Of a stretch of 56,446 bases of DNA, positions 24,518 to 36,370 are shown in pieces. Each line of letters opens with the position of its first letter. The stretch's first letter is position 1. Origin of the DNA: Hymenochaete sp. R1 (Eukaryota; Basidiomycota; Agaricomycetes; Hymenochaetales; Hymenochaetaceae). The position numbers and the translations under genes were made by a program. The notes beneath the pieces are model-generated. The model made no database searches. It saw nothing but the letters and a program-made list of their open reading frames with translations, and was not told the DNA's origin. The stretch is from assembly GCA_019400425.1 (NCBI GenBank), contig JAFREE010000159.1:1-56446 (forward strand). The letters run 5' to 3'.

Positions 24518-27500
24518 TTAGCTAATTTGCTTCAATAACACAGAGGAGCTCGAGTACACAAGAAGCTGAAAGGATTCATGCAGTCCGGGATCGAACGTGG
24601 ATGCAACGATTAAGTATATTCCCGACTTCAAAGACGTCTGTGGAATGGTAGCTCCTGCAGGGCTGTCACTTCCATCTGAATAACCACCAGATGTCGCGAT
24701 CTGGTGGTCAAGGGACGGTTGTAAGCCTTGATGTTTATTCGGCTGTGAGGCGAACATGGTGATATTAATGGCGACTGCAGGCGACGGGTGAAACAGCTGC
24801 AAGCGCATCCTATTAATAGTATGTTAGACTTATTCAACCACACCGTGTCGAACCACTAACTTTACGGATGTCGCGGCTGTAACTTTCAATTCGAAAATCG
24901 GATTTCTGAGATAATTTCCGAGTGAAGGGCGACCTCCGCTTAGATCGTTCGTCCTGGGCGAAAATAACGACAAAAGGGTTAAATTGAGAAGAAATGACCA
25001 ATATTCGCATACCATGCACTCTTGTTAACACTGCAGAACATGCCAGCTCCTTCAGCTGGTATAGATATTATTGAAGACCGGAGGGCACTCTCAACCTGTA
25101 AACGGAACGCTCCTCGATGACGAGAATCATAAGTCGATACCAAAATACAATATGAACCAGCTTTCTTATGTTAATAACCTACGTTATAGTAAACGTTTGA
25201 AGGAGATCTCACGAGGAATAGATGCAGAGGCTTGAGCCACTCCGTAAGTGTATCCTCCAGAACTGACGACAAGGTCGGCAGTCTTCCACCTCAATCAATA
25301 TTCAGTATGACCTCTTCATGAAAGACGATATTTGTAACTTACTGCGTCATGCGTTCTTTGCTGTCCGCCTCTGACCGTCGCCAAAGCATTACATTCAGGG
25401 GGATATTTCTCAACCCTTCAACGACGATTCTAACTTGAGATCGATGATGTTTATTCGACAACGGCGCTGAGCTCCCAGATGGCCTTCCGGGATTTTCTTG
25501 GCTCAGCTGTAAGTGAAATTGAGGATTATTCATGAACGTGGGATACGTTATATTCCCTCCTGCGGTTCGAGCGCTGAAGGCACCCTCTAACTAAATGAAA
25601 AAACAACGTAAACAGTCGTATAAAAAGGTACTCATTACGGGCTTACTATCTTCTGGTAAAGTGAGCGGTCGACGTTAGAACCCCATTCCAAGTGGCAATT
25701 TTTGGAGAGAGCTTGAATCGAAAACCGCGCGTCTGGGTGTTTTCCTTCGTACGAAGCTATAAGAGATATCCGCGACGCTTTCCCAGAAACCTTCAGACGA
25801 GTCTGTATGATCCGGAAGAAACATAGTCAGCTCCCTTAAATACATATAAGTAGACTAACTTAACCAGGTAATGCGTATTATTCGTATAGGTCCCCTACAA
25901 ACATGCTGAGTCAGACAAGAAACATCAGTTTAATCAAACGCACCTTTGGGTTATGTTTGACAGTACTTTCGTTGTCCTCATATTCGGTCTGAGTGGTTTC
26001 GAGTTCGGTAGCCAGCAAGGCGATGTATTCGCTTGACCTCTGCTTCTCAATAACATGTCGCGTCAAGAGGAACCAGATTTCGTGATCCTCGCTATTCTCA
26101 AAAGTCGATAACGGTGTGAAGTCAAGGTTGAGTTGATATCGAGCAACTGGACAACAAATAATAAGAAAGAAAGCCGGAATATCATAGTGTTTTTGTCTCC
26201 TACTAGGCGGATCTTCTATATGAACCCCTTTGGACATGTCCCATGTCCCATGGAAAGTTATCTGGTAACCGAAATTCTGGAGATCCCAATTAACGAATAT
26301 TCCATTAAATGCAACGCATGCATCGTCCCAAGAAATGTCAACGAGGGACTTTCCATCATCGTCTTCCAGTGTCTTTAATCAATGCACATACATAATGTTG
26401 GTTAAATCGACGCACTAGAGTCATTTTCCGTTAAATCCACTTTCTCTAAGTCTCGCAATGTTCGGCCCAAAAGATAGTGACCGTGTTGCATCAGGTCTTC
26501 CGCCCAGGGGTTCAATACAGTGACCCATCTTTCACCATCCGTTGTTTCCGTGACACCTATGCAAATCTGAATCATATACGAAAAGAAGGAAGAAAGCCCA
26601 TACCCAAGACGGCATAACTGTGTTCTGGAACCAGTCGAAGATCGTTGATACCGAGCCCGCGCAAGCGAATGTAGGAACCATGAGAATCCGAACCAAATGT
26701 TATAACACATTGCCCTGATACAGGAAAAACACCGTAACGTTAGTCGAGTGAAGCGAATCTCATTGAACGGCATGCCTAATTTAAAAGCCTCGCAAAGTCG
26801 TTTCCAGACTGTTTCACGCACAAAGTCTGGACTGCAATGACAAGACACTTCAGTTCTACACGTGCGTTCGTAGCCACTTATCACACCTATCAATTTCGAT
26901 GTGCTCAGGTATCCAGCCTGTCATAGCACTAGCAAGAGTCAGAAATTCGTCCGAGCATGTATGATTGATAAACTAACTGGATATCGATGCTCGAGTTGCT
27001 GAGACGATACGCGTTAGAGAAAAGCAAAGGGTAGATCGAGAGCAACTTGCGATCCAGGAAAATCATATCCTCCCATAGCAGTCAAGTACTGAAATCGATA
27101 TCAGCCTGCTGACACTTATGGCGCTCGAATACCACGCTTACAGCCTTTTCGAGATACCCTGGCCAACAGTCAAACTGATCCGCCCCAAGGTTGGCAACGA
27201 CAGAAATCGGTTTCCCAGCCTGAGTGAATGGCAGCTCATCATTTACCACTGCAAAACCGATGTTTCTTCGTTGAGACCCTCGCCGTAAGTAGCTATATGC
27301 GCCTAAGGCCACTCACTGACCTATGAAAAAGAACGTTAGTGAGGTATTAATTAAGTTTCCTCCGTCAAACATACTTCTCTGAAAGCGCCGTTCAGAAAGA
27401 ATCTGAATCTGTACTTTCCATCTTTCGAAGGGATCGGATGCCCAGACGAATCTTGGGGATAACAACTTGATAACCCGAGCTATCAATTAAGTTTAAAAAG

Positions 27501-28211
27501 CAAGTCTATCAAAGATGAACAGGTCCTTACCTTGGAGTTAAACCTACGATGATGGCTTAAGCATACGGCGATGGAACTGCAAACTGAACAATCCGTGACG
27601 ATATTTTGATGAATATGGTGTGGCTGCAACTCTTTGCTAGCAAATCTTGGTGTCGCTTTCTTGTAAATATCCTCTGGCCTACTCCACAGTGGACTGAGGC
27701 ACTTGAGAGCATCACCTAGTGGCGGAGAGCTGCGATGTGAACTTCAATCACCAAGACTCTAAACAAGGGACAACCAGACTCACCACACAGAATTCCCAGA
27801 TTTATTGCTGCCCCACAACACAAAGCGAAAGCCGTTGATGACTCCCGAAGTATCGAGAACGTATTGCTGTTCAGCTTTAGGGATGCCTGAGACTCTGTGA
27901 TTGAACGTTCAGCAATTGCTCGTACCATTCGTAAAGGGGTTCCTCGTCACTGGCTTCAGTGAGTCCTTATGGGTAGCCTTGATGAGTTCGGCTCGAGACA
28001 AGCAAGCCCCGGCCCTCGATTTGCAGCGAGATAATTCAGCATGGTTGCCTATCGCTGTAGAGCTCGCTTGATGCAGAAACCCCTGAGCAGCTGTAACGTA
28101 GAGTTTGAAAGCAGCATTGTAGTCCTGAGCGAGCTCGGTGGAAGTTGCCTTCTGGTATAACGCTTCGGGATCGGATTGGAATCCTTCATCACCGACTTTC
28201 TTGCTAGCCAT
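24518..28211 (-). CDS. RIM13: calpain-like cysteine protease Rim13/PalB (ambient-pH signalling)
   Basis: Rim13/PalB is the protease that cleaves the Rim101/PacC transcription factor at endosomal membranes in response to alkaline pH. The N-terminus is an MIT domain (ATSTELAQDYNAAFKLYVTA), which in this family binds ESCRT-III-type proteins. The calpain core follows: catalytic Cys in QNIVTDCSVCSSIAVCLSHH near 27560-27600, MGGYDFPGSQVALDL and TGWIPEHIEI. The catalytic His region is LVPEHSYAVLGV and the Asn lies in VTVLNPWAED. Calpain beta-sandwich domains come next (FNGIFVNWD, FHGTWDMSKG, NITYPTFMNNPQF) and the tail has SGIYLIVASTFDPG and ESFQLLVYSSSS. The coding sequence is cut by many (fifteen or so) introns of about 50 bp, so few of its frames exceed 100 codons. 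The ATG at 28211 (MASKKVGDEGF) is a true ATG. Product name is firm; exact exon ends near 25,000-27,400 are not. Confidence 0.85.
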
Positions 28212-28929
28212 TCGCGCCAGGAATTTTACATGCTATACGGATCGTTCCTGTGACCGTTTTTGACAGTGCAATGGTGCAACCGACTGACTGAGATGAGTGT
28301 AAAAATAAAGTTGGGTTGGCGGGTAGCTGGGCCCGCGACGCGCGACGATCGTTCTCATTCTCGTCTACTCCGATTCCAAAGGAAGGGCTTTCTTTGCAAA
28401 GTTCACCGAGTTCACAACCTTGTGAGTTCTGACCATTACCTTATCCCTTTTTGATCTAACTGTGGCTTATCTTTTATACGACAGTATTCATATGCAATTC
28501 TACGTAAATAATACTAAGTGATTACCTTCAGAGACAGGCTCAGAAGCCAAAGAAACCCGAAAACCGCCTGGGATGGTTCTCAGTTTCTGGATCGCAACGT
28601 GTTCAACTAAAACATCCAACTATCCTCCGGTCCGCCTTGTATCAGGAAGCCCTTTTCCTGCGTCCAGGAGCTTTCAACCTTCTATATAGGTGTAGCTCTT
28701 TGACCGAGTTTGGTTCAACGTTGTCAATACCGTACGCTCAGAACAAGGCTGTCTTTTACAGGCAGCGTGGCTGTGCCGATGGCCTTGACGGTCCATTGTT
28801 TTCACAAACGGGTGAGTCAATTCACGCACAAAAGGAATGCAGACTGGAGCGCCTCGCTCAATTCTCTTTTATTATGGAGAGCCACAATAGGTCGCGTGAA
28901 AGTTCGACCCCGTCACCGTCACCTTCATA
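28212..28929. promoter_or_regulatory. divergent intergenic region between RIM13 and the LRR protein gene
   Basis: The start codons of the two genes face away from each other across about 0.7 kb. Short frames at 28260-28454 and 28637-28930 have no family match by eye and probably represent leader or promoter DNA. Confidence 0.4.
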
Positions 28930-30702
28930 ATGATTGCCTCCTACGACCCTTCCCTTTCAGCAAACCCAGACTTTAATCTCGACGCTCATTTCCACCCTCC
29001 GAGGCCCTCTTCCAGCGTGAAAAGTGACTTAGCAGCAAGCACAAGCGATTCCCCCCATATTGGAATTTCACGACTGCCATCCACGGGGACTGCACGTACG
29101 GACAAGTGGCTTGAATCGAGCTCCCGTCCTTCTTTACTTCTGCCCACATCTCCTTCATTACCGCGTTCCTCCACACAACCTCCTCGAAGCTTGAAATCCG
29201 GTATTCGCAGCTTCGCAGCACCTCAGCAGAACCGAGTTCGACTTGCAGTGTCAAATTTGTTTGAACGTAGGGCAGAGTCGGATTTTGGCATCCCCATACA
29301 GGACGTTCCGCCTCCCAGACCGGACTCATATACCGAAGCCGAACATCAAATGCCCGCCTGGCTCCCGCTCCATGTCGAAAAACGACCCACTCAGCCATGT
29401 GAGGGATGTCGGTGCAAGGATCCCAAGAGGAGACGAAACAATCGGATCTGTACGCTACTGCTGATCATAATTTTGCTCTACCTTCTCGCGAACACAATCG
29501 TCCTCAACGTCCGCGTCTTCTCGAACCCAAACACTTCTAATCCATCATTATACGCACCGGGAGACAACACGTACACACTTTCCGCATCGCAAGAGCTCTG
29601 CTTGACCGAGTTCAGCGTCAATGCGCCCGCGAACGCCTCACTCTACCCTTGCTCGACTTGTCTACCCGCCCTTCAGCAGATCCCTTCAGACTTCACATTC
29701 ACCACATCAGATAGTGCTCAGCTTCGTTCTAACGGCATCCAATTTTGCGGCTTGCAAGCGGTATTGGCGGCTTCGGCTGGTACGGCATTGGCGAACCTCG
29801 TGAATGGCGGTTGGATGCAAGATACGTCCTTTTGTACGTGGACCGGCGTGCAATGCGATGACCAAGGGAACGTTCAGAATTTGTAAGTCATCTCTGCTAC
29901 ACCTCACATAAGTTTATTGACGTGAATGTAAACCCGAAAAGGGTTATGACTTTTCCCGCTGTAGCGTCAGTGATCCCATCGGGTATTGGAGCGCTCACGG
30001 GTATGCAGAGTCTCCAGATTACAGGAGGCAACAATATTCCATGTATGCCTCACATCTCACATCTCAACCACAACTCATACTAATGAACTATATACGACAG
30101 CCGGCTCGCTTCCATCAACATTCGCGAACCTCACTTCCATGCGCTCCCTTGACCTCGAGAACACCGCTCTCTCCGCTCTTCCGGATACCCTTTTCTCAGA
30201 CGACGCCTTGAATGGACTTACCGCTCTCAAACTAGTGAGGAACACAGGATTCGAAGGAGCGCTCCCTAACATCACCAACCTTGCACTTCAGAGTTTGTGA
30301 GTCTTATTTTCCCACTTGTAGTTTGTAAGTCGAAAACAGGCATCTGACGCTGTAATCGTTGGAAGGACGATCGACAACCAGCAAGTGACGACTTCACTTT
30401 CGGACCTTCTCGGTGGATCAAAGTTGCAGAACTCCCTTGAGACGCTGTAAGCATTCTTTTCTCCATACCTTTAACTTTGTGCTTTGGTAACAGTGCATCC
30501 CAGTTCTCTGAACGCCGTCAACCTGACGGGTTCTTTCCCCTCGGCGTCCTTCCCGAAACTTCAAACACTCTCGTTGGCGGATAACCCTACTATCTCGGGT
30601 TCAGTGCCCCAAAGCGTATGTGATAGTACGACGCTCACGAGTTGCGAGTTAAGTGACACGGACTTGACGAATGCCGCTGGATGCGGTGCTTGCAAGTCGT
30701 GA
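28930..30702 (+). CDS. single-pass membrane protein with extracellular leucine-rich repeats
   Basis: The product (about 500 residues) starts with about 170 residues of Ser/Pro-rich, low-complexity sequence. A basic cluster (CKDPKRRRNNR) and one strong membrane segment (ICTLLLIIILLYLLANTIVL, about residues 173-192) follow. Positive charge before the helix predicts a cytosolic N-terminus and an outside C-terminus. The outer part has paired cysteines, then a motif like the cap of plant receptor LRRs (FCTWTGVQCDDQGNV), then several LRRs: IPSGIGALTGMQSLQI, LPSTFANLTSMRSLDLENT, ALNGLTALKL and GSFPSASFPKLQTLSLADNP. It ends in a Cys-containing cap (CGACKS). There are about four introns; the first rejoins QNL to VMTFPAVASV at about 29940. 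No kinase or other catalytic domain is present. Its role is unknown; a cell-surface sensor or wall-adhesion protein is an inference. Confidence 0.8.
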
Positions 30703-31056
30703 ATGATGTCGTATAGTATCTTTTCTTTTTGCAATGAGGTCTTGCCATTTTTCGAGTGTGTTGACCATACTCCATTTATCTTTTGTAACATTGTATTATA
30801 GCTTCACCAACTGTATCCTCACTTTCGTTTGCTTCAAACTTCTGTCTTGATGACGCCGCATCCCAGCATGACTTTATGTGATAGCAATTAATTGATTCGA
30901 AGCAATATTTCTATGAAAGTGCATGCATATGCGACGGCTAATTGTACACGATTGAATGGAAATCAAAGAGGCTTGACGAAATCGAAGAGGCATTCACGCG
31001 ACATTTGATTATTCAGATGAGGGACTGCAACATACGAATACTCGTGCACATAGTCA

Positions 31057-32708
31057 TTAAAGGTTGGAACGAAGCCCTTCATCGGCCCAGTTCTTTCCCT
31101 TCGCATCGGTAGCATTGTTGAAGATAACGAGATTGGGCGAGCCGGCGGGTAAGGCGTCGGTGAGGGCATCGGGAGTAGAAAGAGCAACCAAAGCCCTCTT
31201 GAGCTGCTCCGGCGTCAAAGTCTCCGGGATGGGAGCAAATTCCCCACCAACGCTAAGCAGAGATGGCTCCGGAAGAACCTTAGCCACCCATGCAGGAAGG
31301 TAAGAGTATGCGTATGCGTACGCTTCAGCGATCGTCTCAGTAGCCTGGGTCGACTTGCCAAGAGCCGGAGGAACAAGATCGCCGGTGACTGGGTCGAAGG
31401 TCGAAGAAGGATAAATGGAAAGGAGGTATGCGAGAAGGCCGGCGGTGTGAGGAGACGCCATGCTGGTCCCGGAGATTGTGTTCACCGAGTAAGGACCGCT
31501 GTTCCACGTCGAAAGGATGTTGAGACCTGGGGCGAAGACGTCGACGCACTTGCCGTGATTCGAGAAGTACGCTCGCTCGTCAGTCACGGTGGATGCACCA
31601 ACGGTGACAGCGAGGTCAGCAGAGGCCGGCGAGTAATCGCAAGCATCTCTATTGTCATTACCTGCAGCAACAGCGAAGTGAAGACCAGCCTTTACCGCCT
31701 TGTTCACAGTATCGTCCAATGCTTGCGATTTGCCGCCACCAAGGGACATATTTGCAACGGAGCCCTTGTGCTTGTTTTTGCCAGTTGCCTTATATTCGGC
31801 GTCAGCTGCAGCCTTGGCCTTCACAGCATCGGTCGCTGCCCATACAACACCGGCAACGACATCAGACATAGTGCCACTGAACGCAAAATAAGCGCCTTGT
31901 AATAGAAACCGTGAAAAAAGCTGACATACCTTCCGTTGGTACCAAGGACCTTGACTGCGGTGACGGTGGCAGCCTTAGCAACGCCATACTTGCGGGAGGC
32001 AATCGTGCCGGCACAATGGGTGCCGTGACCATTGCCATCGATATCAAGATCGTTCTTCGGAATGGTCTTGCCCCACTTAGCCCGGCCCTCGAATTCAGTA
32101 TGGTTGATGTAAATACCAGTATCAACAACATAAACGTTGACACCCTCGCCACCATGTTTGTCATACTCGTATTTGGTGAAGGTGCTAAAGCCGAGTTTCT
32201 TACGGTGGCTGATACGCGCGAGGCCCTAGGAGCACAGGAAATGTGTTGGCATCAGATAAGATAAGAAAAAGGAGTACGATCAACATACCCAAGGAGCGGA
32301 CTTTTGCGTCTCGAGAGCGTGTACGACTTGGTCGTGCTCCACGAAGTCGACCTCCGGTTGTCTACGGATTTGATCAACGACGTCGCGTGAGAAGTAGCCG
32401 GCGTAACCTTTGATGTGGGCGTCCCAGACGTGGGTGAGCCCAGCGTCATCATGGTCAAGTGGGTTAGACTCATGCGCCTGAGCGAGGAAGTTGAAATGAT
32501 TGTCAAAGGCAGCGGGCTGAACGCCGTCCTTAAACATGATGATGTAAGAGTCATTGATAACTCTGTGCACAGGCACGCCCGGGTGGTTCAAAGGAGCGAT
32601 GGACTGCGGGCGCGACGAATGCAAGTCGATACCATCATGAGAGGTAGAGAGGGGAGAAGCGAGAGACAAAGCCGCCGCTGTAAGCAGCACGAGGGACGCG
32701 GTGGCCAT
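31057..32708 (-). CDS. subtilisin-like serine protease (peptidase S8, proteinase K type)
   Basis: This is a secreted or vacuolar endopeptidase. Residues 1-17 form a signal peptide (MATASLVLLTAAALSLA). An inhibitor I9 prodomain follows (SYIIMFKDGVQPAAFDNHF ... FVEHDQVVHA), then the catalytic domain with Asp in VYVVDTGIYINH, His in GHGTHCAGTIASRKYGVA, the oxyanion Asn region AVAAGNDNRDAC and Ser in ISGTSMASPHTAGLLAYLL. The tail after the catalytic domain (about 120 residues, Pro/Leu/Ala-rich) is longer than in proteinase K and closer to Prb1/cerevisin-type proteases, so vacuolar location is possible. Three exons; introns are near 31870-31929 and 32226-32287, both with proper ends. Length is about 500 residues. 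The gene has a TATA box close to its ATG and lies divergent to the Cox14-like gene. Confidence 0.93.
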
Positions 32709-32873
32709 CGTGGACGTGAAGAGAGAAGAGATGACGAGGTCAGTCGAAGGTCGAACGCGCGTTACTTTATAAGGGGAGAGATGACATAATCAAAGACTAT
32801 CCCAGTTTGGCGCTCTCAGCTTCAGAAGACTAGTCGTAAGTACACTCTTTCAGCCAGACAAGACGACGTTCCA
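32709..32873. promoter_or_regulatory. short divergent promoter, protease / Cox14-like gene, with TATA box
   Basis: Only 165 bp separate the two ATGs. TATAAA on the minus strand at 32766-32771 is about 58 bp upstream of the protease ATG, which suggests a short 5' leader. No TATA box was seen for the plus-strand gene, as is common for housekeeping genes. Confidence 0.55.
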
Positions 32874-33271
32874 ATGGCTTCGCGTCTGCCTATCGTTGAC
32901 CTCGTACACAGAGCTTTCCTATTCGGACTTGTCGGGCTAGGGGCCGTTGGAATCTACTCTGGCTTCCAAGTCCATAACGACGTACTCGATAGGGGGAAAG
33001 AACTCGCCAAAGAGATGGACACTATCAGACACCAGTCAGCACAGGAAGGCAAGGAGGTGTGGTACACGCTCTTTACACAACCTTTGTTGGTAAATTGACA
33101 CTTTTTGCAGGTTGAAGACGAGAAAGCTCTTGCTCAGGCAGCTCAGAAAATATTGAAATCCAGAAAAGTATGACCAGCATTCTCGCTTCAGTCATCCTTG
33201 TTGAAGTAGTTCACCTCATTTTCTCTCTCTCTCAGGAAATACTCTCAGATTCTCAGTCACGACCTTCTTGA
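32874..33271 (+). CDS. COX14: small mitochondrial protein, Cox14-like cytochrome c oxidase assembly factor
   Basis: Three exons give a protein of about 90 residues: 32874 to about 33059, about 33112-33168, and the last starting near 33237. It begins MASRLPIVDLVHRAFLFGLVG and has one membrane segment (FLFGLVGLGAVGIYSGF), then VHNDVLDRGKELAKEMD and a charged helix (VEDEKALAQAAQKIL). Cox14 proteins are small single-pass inner-membrane proteins that bind newly made Cox1 and regulate its synthesis. The short N-terminus ahead of the helix, the RLP..D..HR start and the size fit, but such short proteins have few diagnostic residues, so the family call is tentative. The reading frame is intact through both introns. 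Confidence 0.65.
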
Positions 33272-33503
33272 ACTATAAGTAGTACCTATGGCTCTTCGCT
33301 TTTTTATAGGATATAATGTACCCTTATCTATATTATCTACTCATCTAACTTTCGTGCTTTCTTATGAAAATGAGTTGATCCGGGGGCAAAAAGGTACCCC
33401 TAATTTAACTACTACAGCGTCGATCAGGTCTCGTTGCATTTGTCCGTAGCGCTGCTCGAAAATTATAAGGTCGCTCAATTTCTTGTTTTTGTTACTCTCT
33501 AGC

Positions 33504-35918
33504 ATGTTATCCGATAGCGATTCTAGTGAATCAAATGAGGACGAGCAACAACTGCTTACAATCAACGAACACTTTGCCAAAGCATATCAAGTGAAAAAGG
33601 AGCGGGAGGAACTTTCTAAATGTGTGTTTTCATCAATTGTTTCTCCATTGGTGCGAGCTCAGTCAAGAATTTAGTGAAAGAAAAGTATGGCCCGGATGTT
33701 GACGAGAACGACCTAGAGAGCGAAGACTCTGAAAGTGATACATCCGAGGACGAGAACGGAGAGGAGTTGACACCCGCTTTGGATGCGGCCATCCTCCGAA
33801 CACTTGCTCGCATAAAGCGCAAGGATCCAACCATCTACGACGCGGAGAAAGGCATTTTTGAAGGCGCGTACACCTTTTCTGTACCAATTATCTATATCTC
33901 AGAGTTTAGCAGAAGAACAAAGAAGGTCCAAGGGTACATTCTCATTTAACACAAAAAAGGAGAAGGGAAAGGTAGTGCTTCACACATTCACATTCCGAAT
34001 AGATGCTCAAACCTGAGCAGAGCAAGCCTCTCTTGATACGTCAGCACATCCTCGAATCTCAACTACGAGGTTCTCGATCGCCCTCTCCTGAACCCACCGA
34101 ACCAACTCACACAGAGGAGCAAGCGACACTCCGTAAAGAGACAATCTCCGCTTTTCATACTGCCATCGACAGCAAGCCCGATGAAGAAGACGAAGATGAT
34201 ATTCTAGTACCCCGAGAGAAGACCAAAGACGAAATCGAGAGGGAACAGGAGGATTATCGGGCGTTCTTAGAAGAGGAGGTGGGAGAGGGTCTTGTGGGTC
34301 TTGTGGAGATCGAAAGGATGCCGAATGAGGAGGATGCCCAAAGCTTTGTCGGACACGAGGAAGTTGCCGAAGACTCCGAAAAGAAGAAGAAGAAAAAGAA
34401 AAAGAGGAAAGAGGGGAAGTCAAAAGAAGAGGAAGATCATGAATTCCTGATGAAGTACGTTTACGTCGCCTCCCCAACTTTCCTACATACCGTTAACAAT
34501 GTTGCTCTGAAGCTACATTTTGAGTCGCGGATGGGTAGATAAATCAGCTGGACACGTACCGACATTTGAAGAAGTCACAGGACAAGGAAATAATGGTGAA
34601 GCGAAGAGACCAGAGAGTGACCTAGCTGGTAGCGGAGATGAGGACGGTCCACTCGACGAGATCGATGAAGAAGATGAGTTCGACGACGTTGCTGAGACGT
34701 TCGAGAGTTCGTATAACTTTCGATACGAGGAGCCGTGAGTTCTATATTCGATACCCCACTTTTGCACATCTTGATCTTGCATGTGACACACAGTGAAGCG
34801 GCCAACATCCAGATGTATCCACGAAACATCGCGTCGACCGTACGACGGGCAGAAAATTCCCGCAAAGAGGCCCGTGAGAGGAAGAAGCAACGGAAAGAAG
34901 AGCAAATGCTGCAAAAACGAGAGGAAGTCAAACGTCTCAAAGCATTGAAGATGAAGGAAATCCGAGAGAAATTGGATAGGATAGGCAAAGAGGGAGGGAA
35001 AGACTTAGACGACGAAGGTTCGGATGCTTGGTTTCTAAATTTCTGTCTATGACATTGCTGACATGCTCTAATCCTTCAGCTTTGGCTCAACTTGACTTGG
35101 ATGCAGACTGGGACCCTGACGCGCATGATAAGCAAATGTACGGTATTTACGGGAATGAGGAAGGGAACGAGGACGAGGGGTTAGACTTTGAAAAACCAAC
35201 TTGGGATGACGATATTGACATCGCCGACATTGTTCCGCCCGAGTCCGAAGCAGGACCCTCTTCCTCTTCGAAAAAACAGAAGAAAAAGAAGAAAAAAGGT
35301 AGAGAAAACGAAAAAGATGATATCGGCGTTGACATTGAAGAGATGGACGCCGAAGTCGTTCCACAACGCAACGCATCATCCTCGTCCCTTTTAGACAAAG
35401 GCAAAAAAGCAGCTCTGGACTCCGCGATGGACGACGTGTACAATCTCGAATTCAACGACATCGTCGGAGGTGTCGCTACCCGCTTCAAGTACACGCCTGT
35501 CCTACCGCAGGCATACGGCCTCTCAGCGACCGAGATCCTCCTCGCAGACGATACAGACCTTAACGACGTCGTCGGCCTGAAGAAACTCGCGCCTTACCGG
35601 AAAGACAAAGGTCGGATATGGGATTCGCGGCGTGGGGAGAAACTGGGTGAGTTCAGGAAGAAATTCAGCGAGGGGCGAGGGGCAGGAGCTAGGAATGGTT
35701 ATGGTGCTTCAGAGGAAGTTGATGGGACAAAATCGAAGAAGCGGAAGGGAAAGAAGGAAAGGCAGAGGGAGAAGTTTGTCGGTACATCTAGCTCCTTAGA
35801 GGCTGATGATATAGAGGGAGAAACTGTCGAAGATGCTGAGAGCATACAGGTTGCAATAGATAGAAAATTGGGAGAGCCTCCGAAGAAAAAGAGGAAGCGG
35901 AAGCACAAATCTCCATAA
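33504..35918 (+). CDS. KRI1: ribosome biogenesis protein Kri1
   Basis: Kri1 is a nucleolar protein that binds Krr1 and is needed for 40S subunit assembly. The spliced start reads MLSDSDSSESNEDEQ ... FKNLVKEKYGPDVDEND, then ELTPALDAAILRTLARIKRK and DPTIYDAEKGIFE, the family N-terminal signature. A charged middle part follows (IEREQEDYRAFLEEEVGE), then FLMNYILSRGWVDKS, joined by splicing near 34455-34508, and the Kri1 C-terminal domain (VATRFKYTPVLPQAYGLSATEILLADD; LKKLAPYRKDKGR). It ends with a basic, nuclear-signal-like PPKKKRKRKHK. There are six or so exons and about 700 residues. Low-complexity Glu/Lys tracts are normal for this family. The ATG at 33504 is the first with a suitable frame. 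The gene converges on BUD4. Confidence 0.93.
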
Positions 35919-36370
35919 GTGAATAGTATTCTATGCTGTTAATATTATTCCCTCATTCCCAATCATCACCTCCGCCTCCCCGATATCTTGTAAACCAGCA
36001 GCAAAGATATAAGATAATGCAATGCATAATAATTGAACTTTATCGTATAAAATCATGCATATGGCGTACTTCACATGTCGGCTAAATCATACGGGCTCTG
36101 CCTTTTGTCATAGTAAAAAATGAACTGTACCCAAGGGTTCATGTGGTGATGCAGGACGTCGGACGGAGAAGAAGACAAATTGAAGAGGAAAAAAATAGGT
36201 CATCGAAGAAAATCCACGCGCACAAACGCGTGAGATACGAAACGGAATTGGACGTTAGAAAAGTGTTAAATTTACAGTACAACGGAAGGCAAACTTGTCT
36301 TTATACAACACCTCATATAGAGCTCAACTCTATCAGAGTCTGATAATGCAGAAAAGGTATGAGTGGCACG

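Noticed and set aside
24580..24620. tRNA B-box-like GTTCGATCCC on the minus strand
   Set aside because: It lies inside the last exon of RIM13 (STFDPGLHES); no A box or cloverleaf is found around it.
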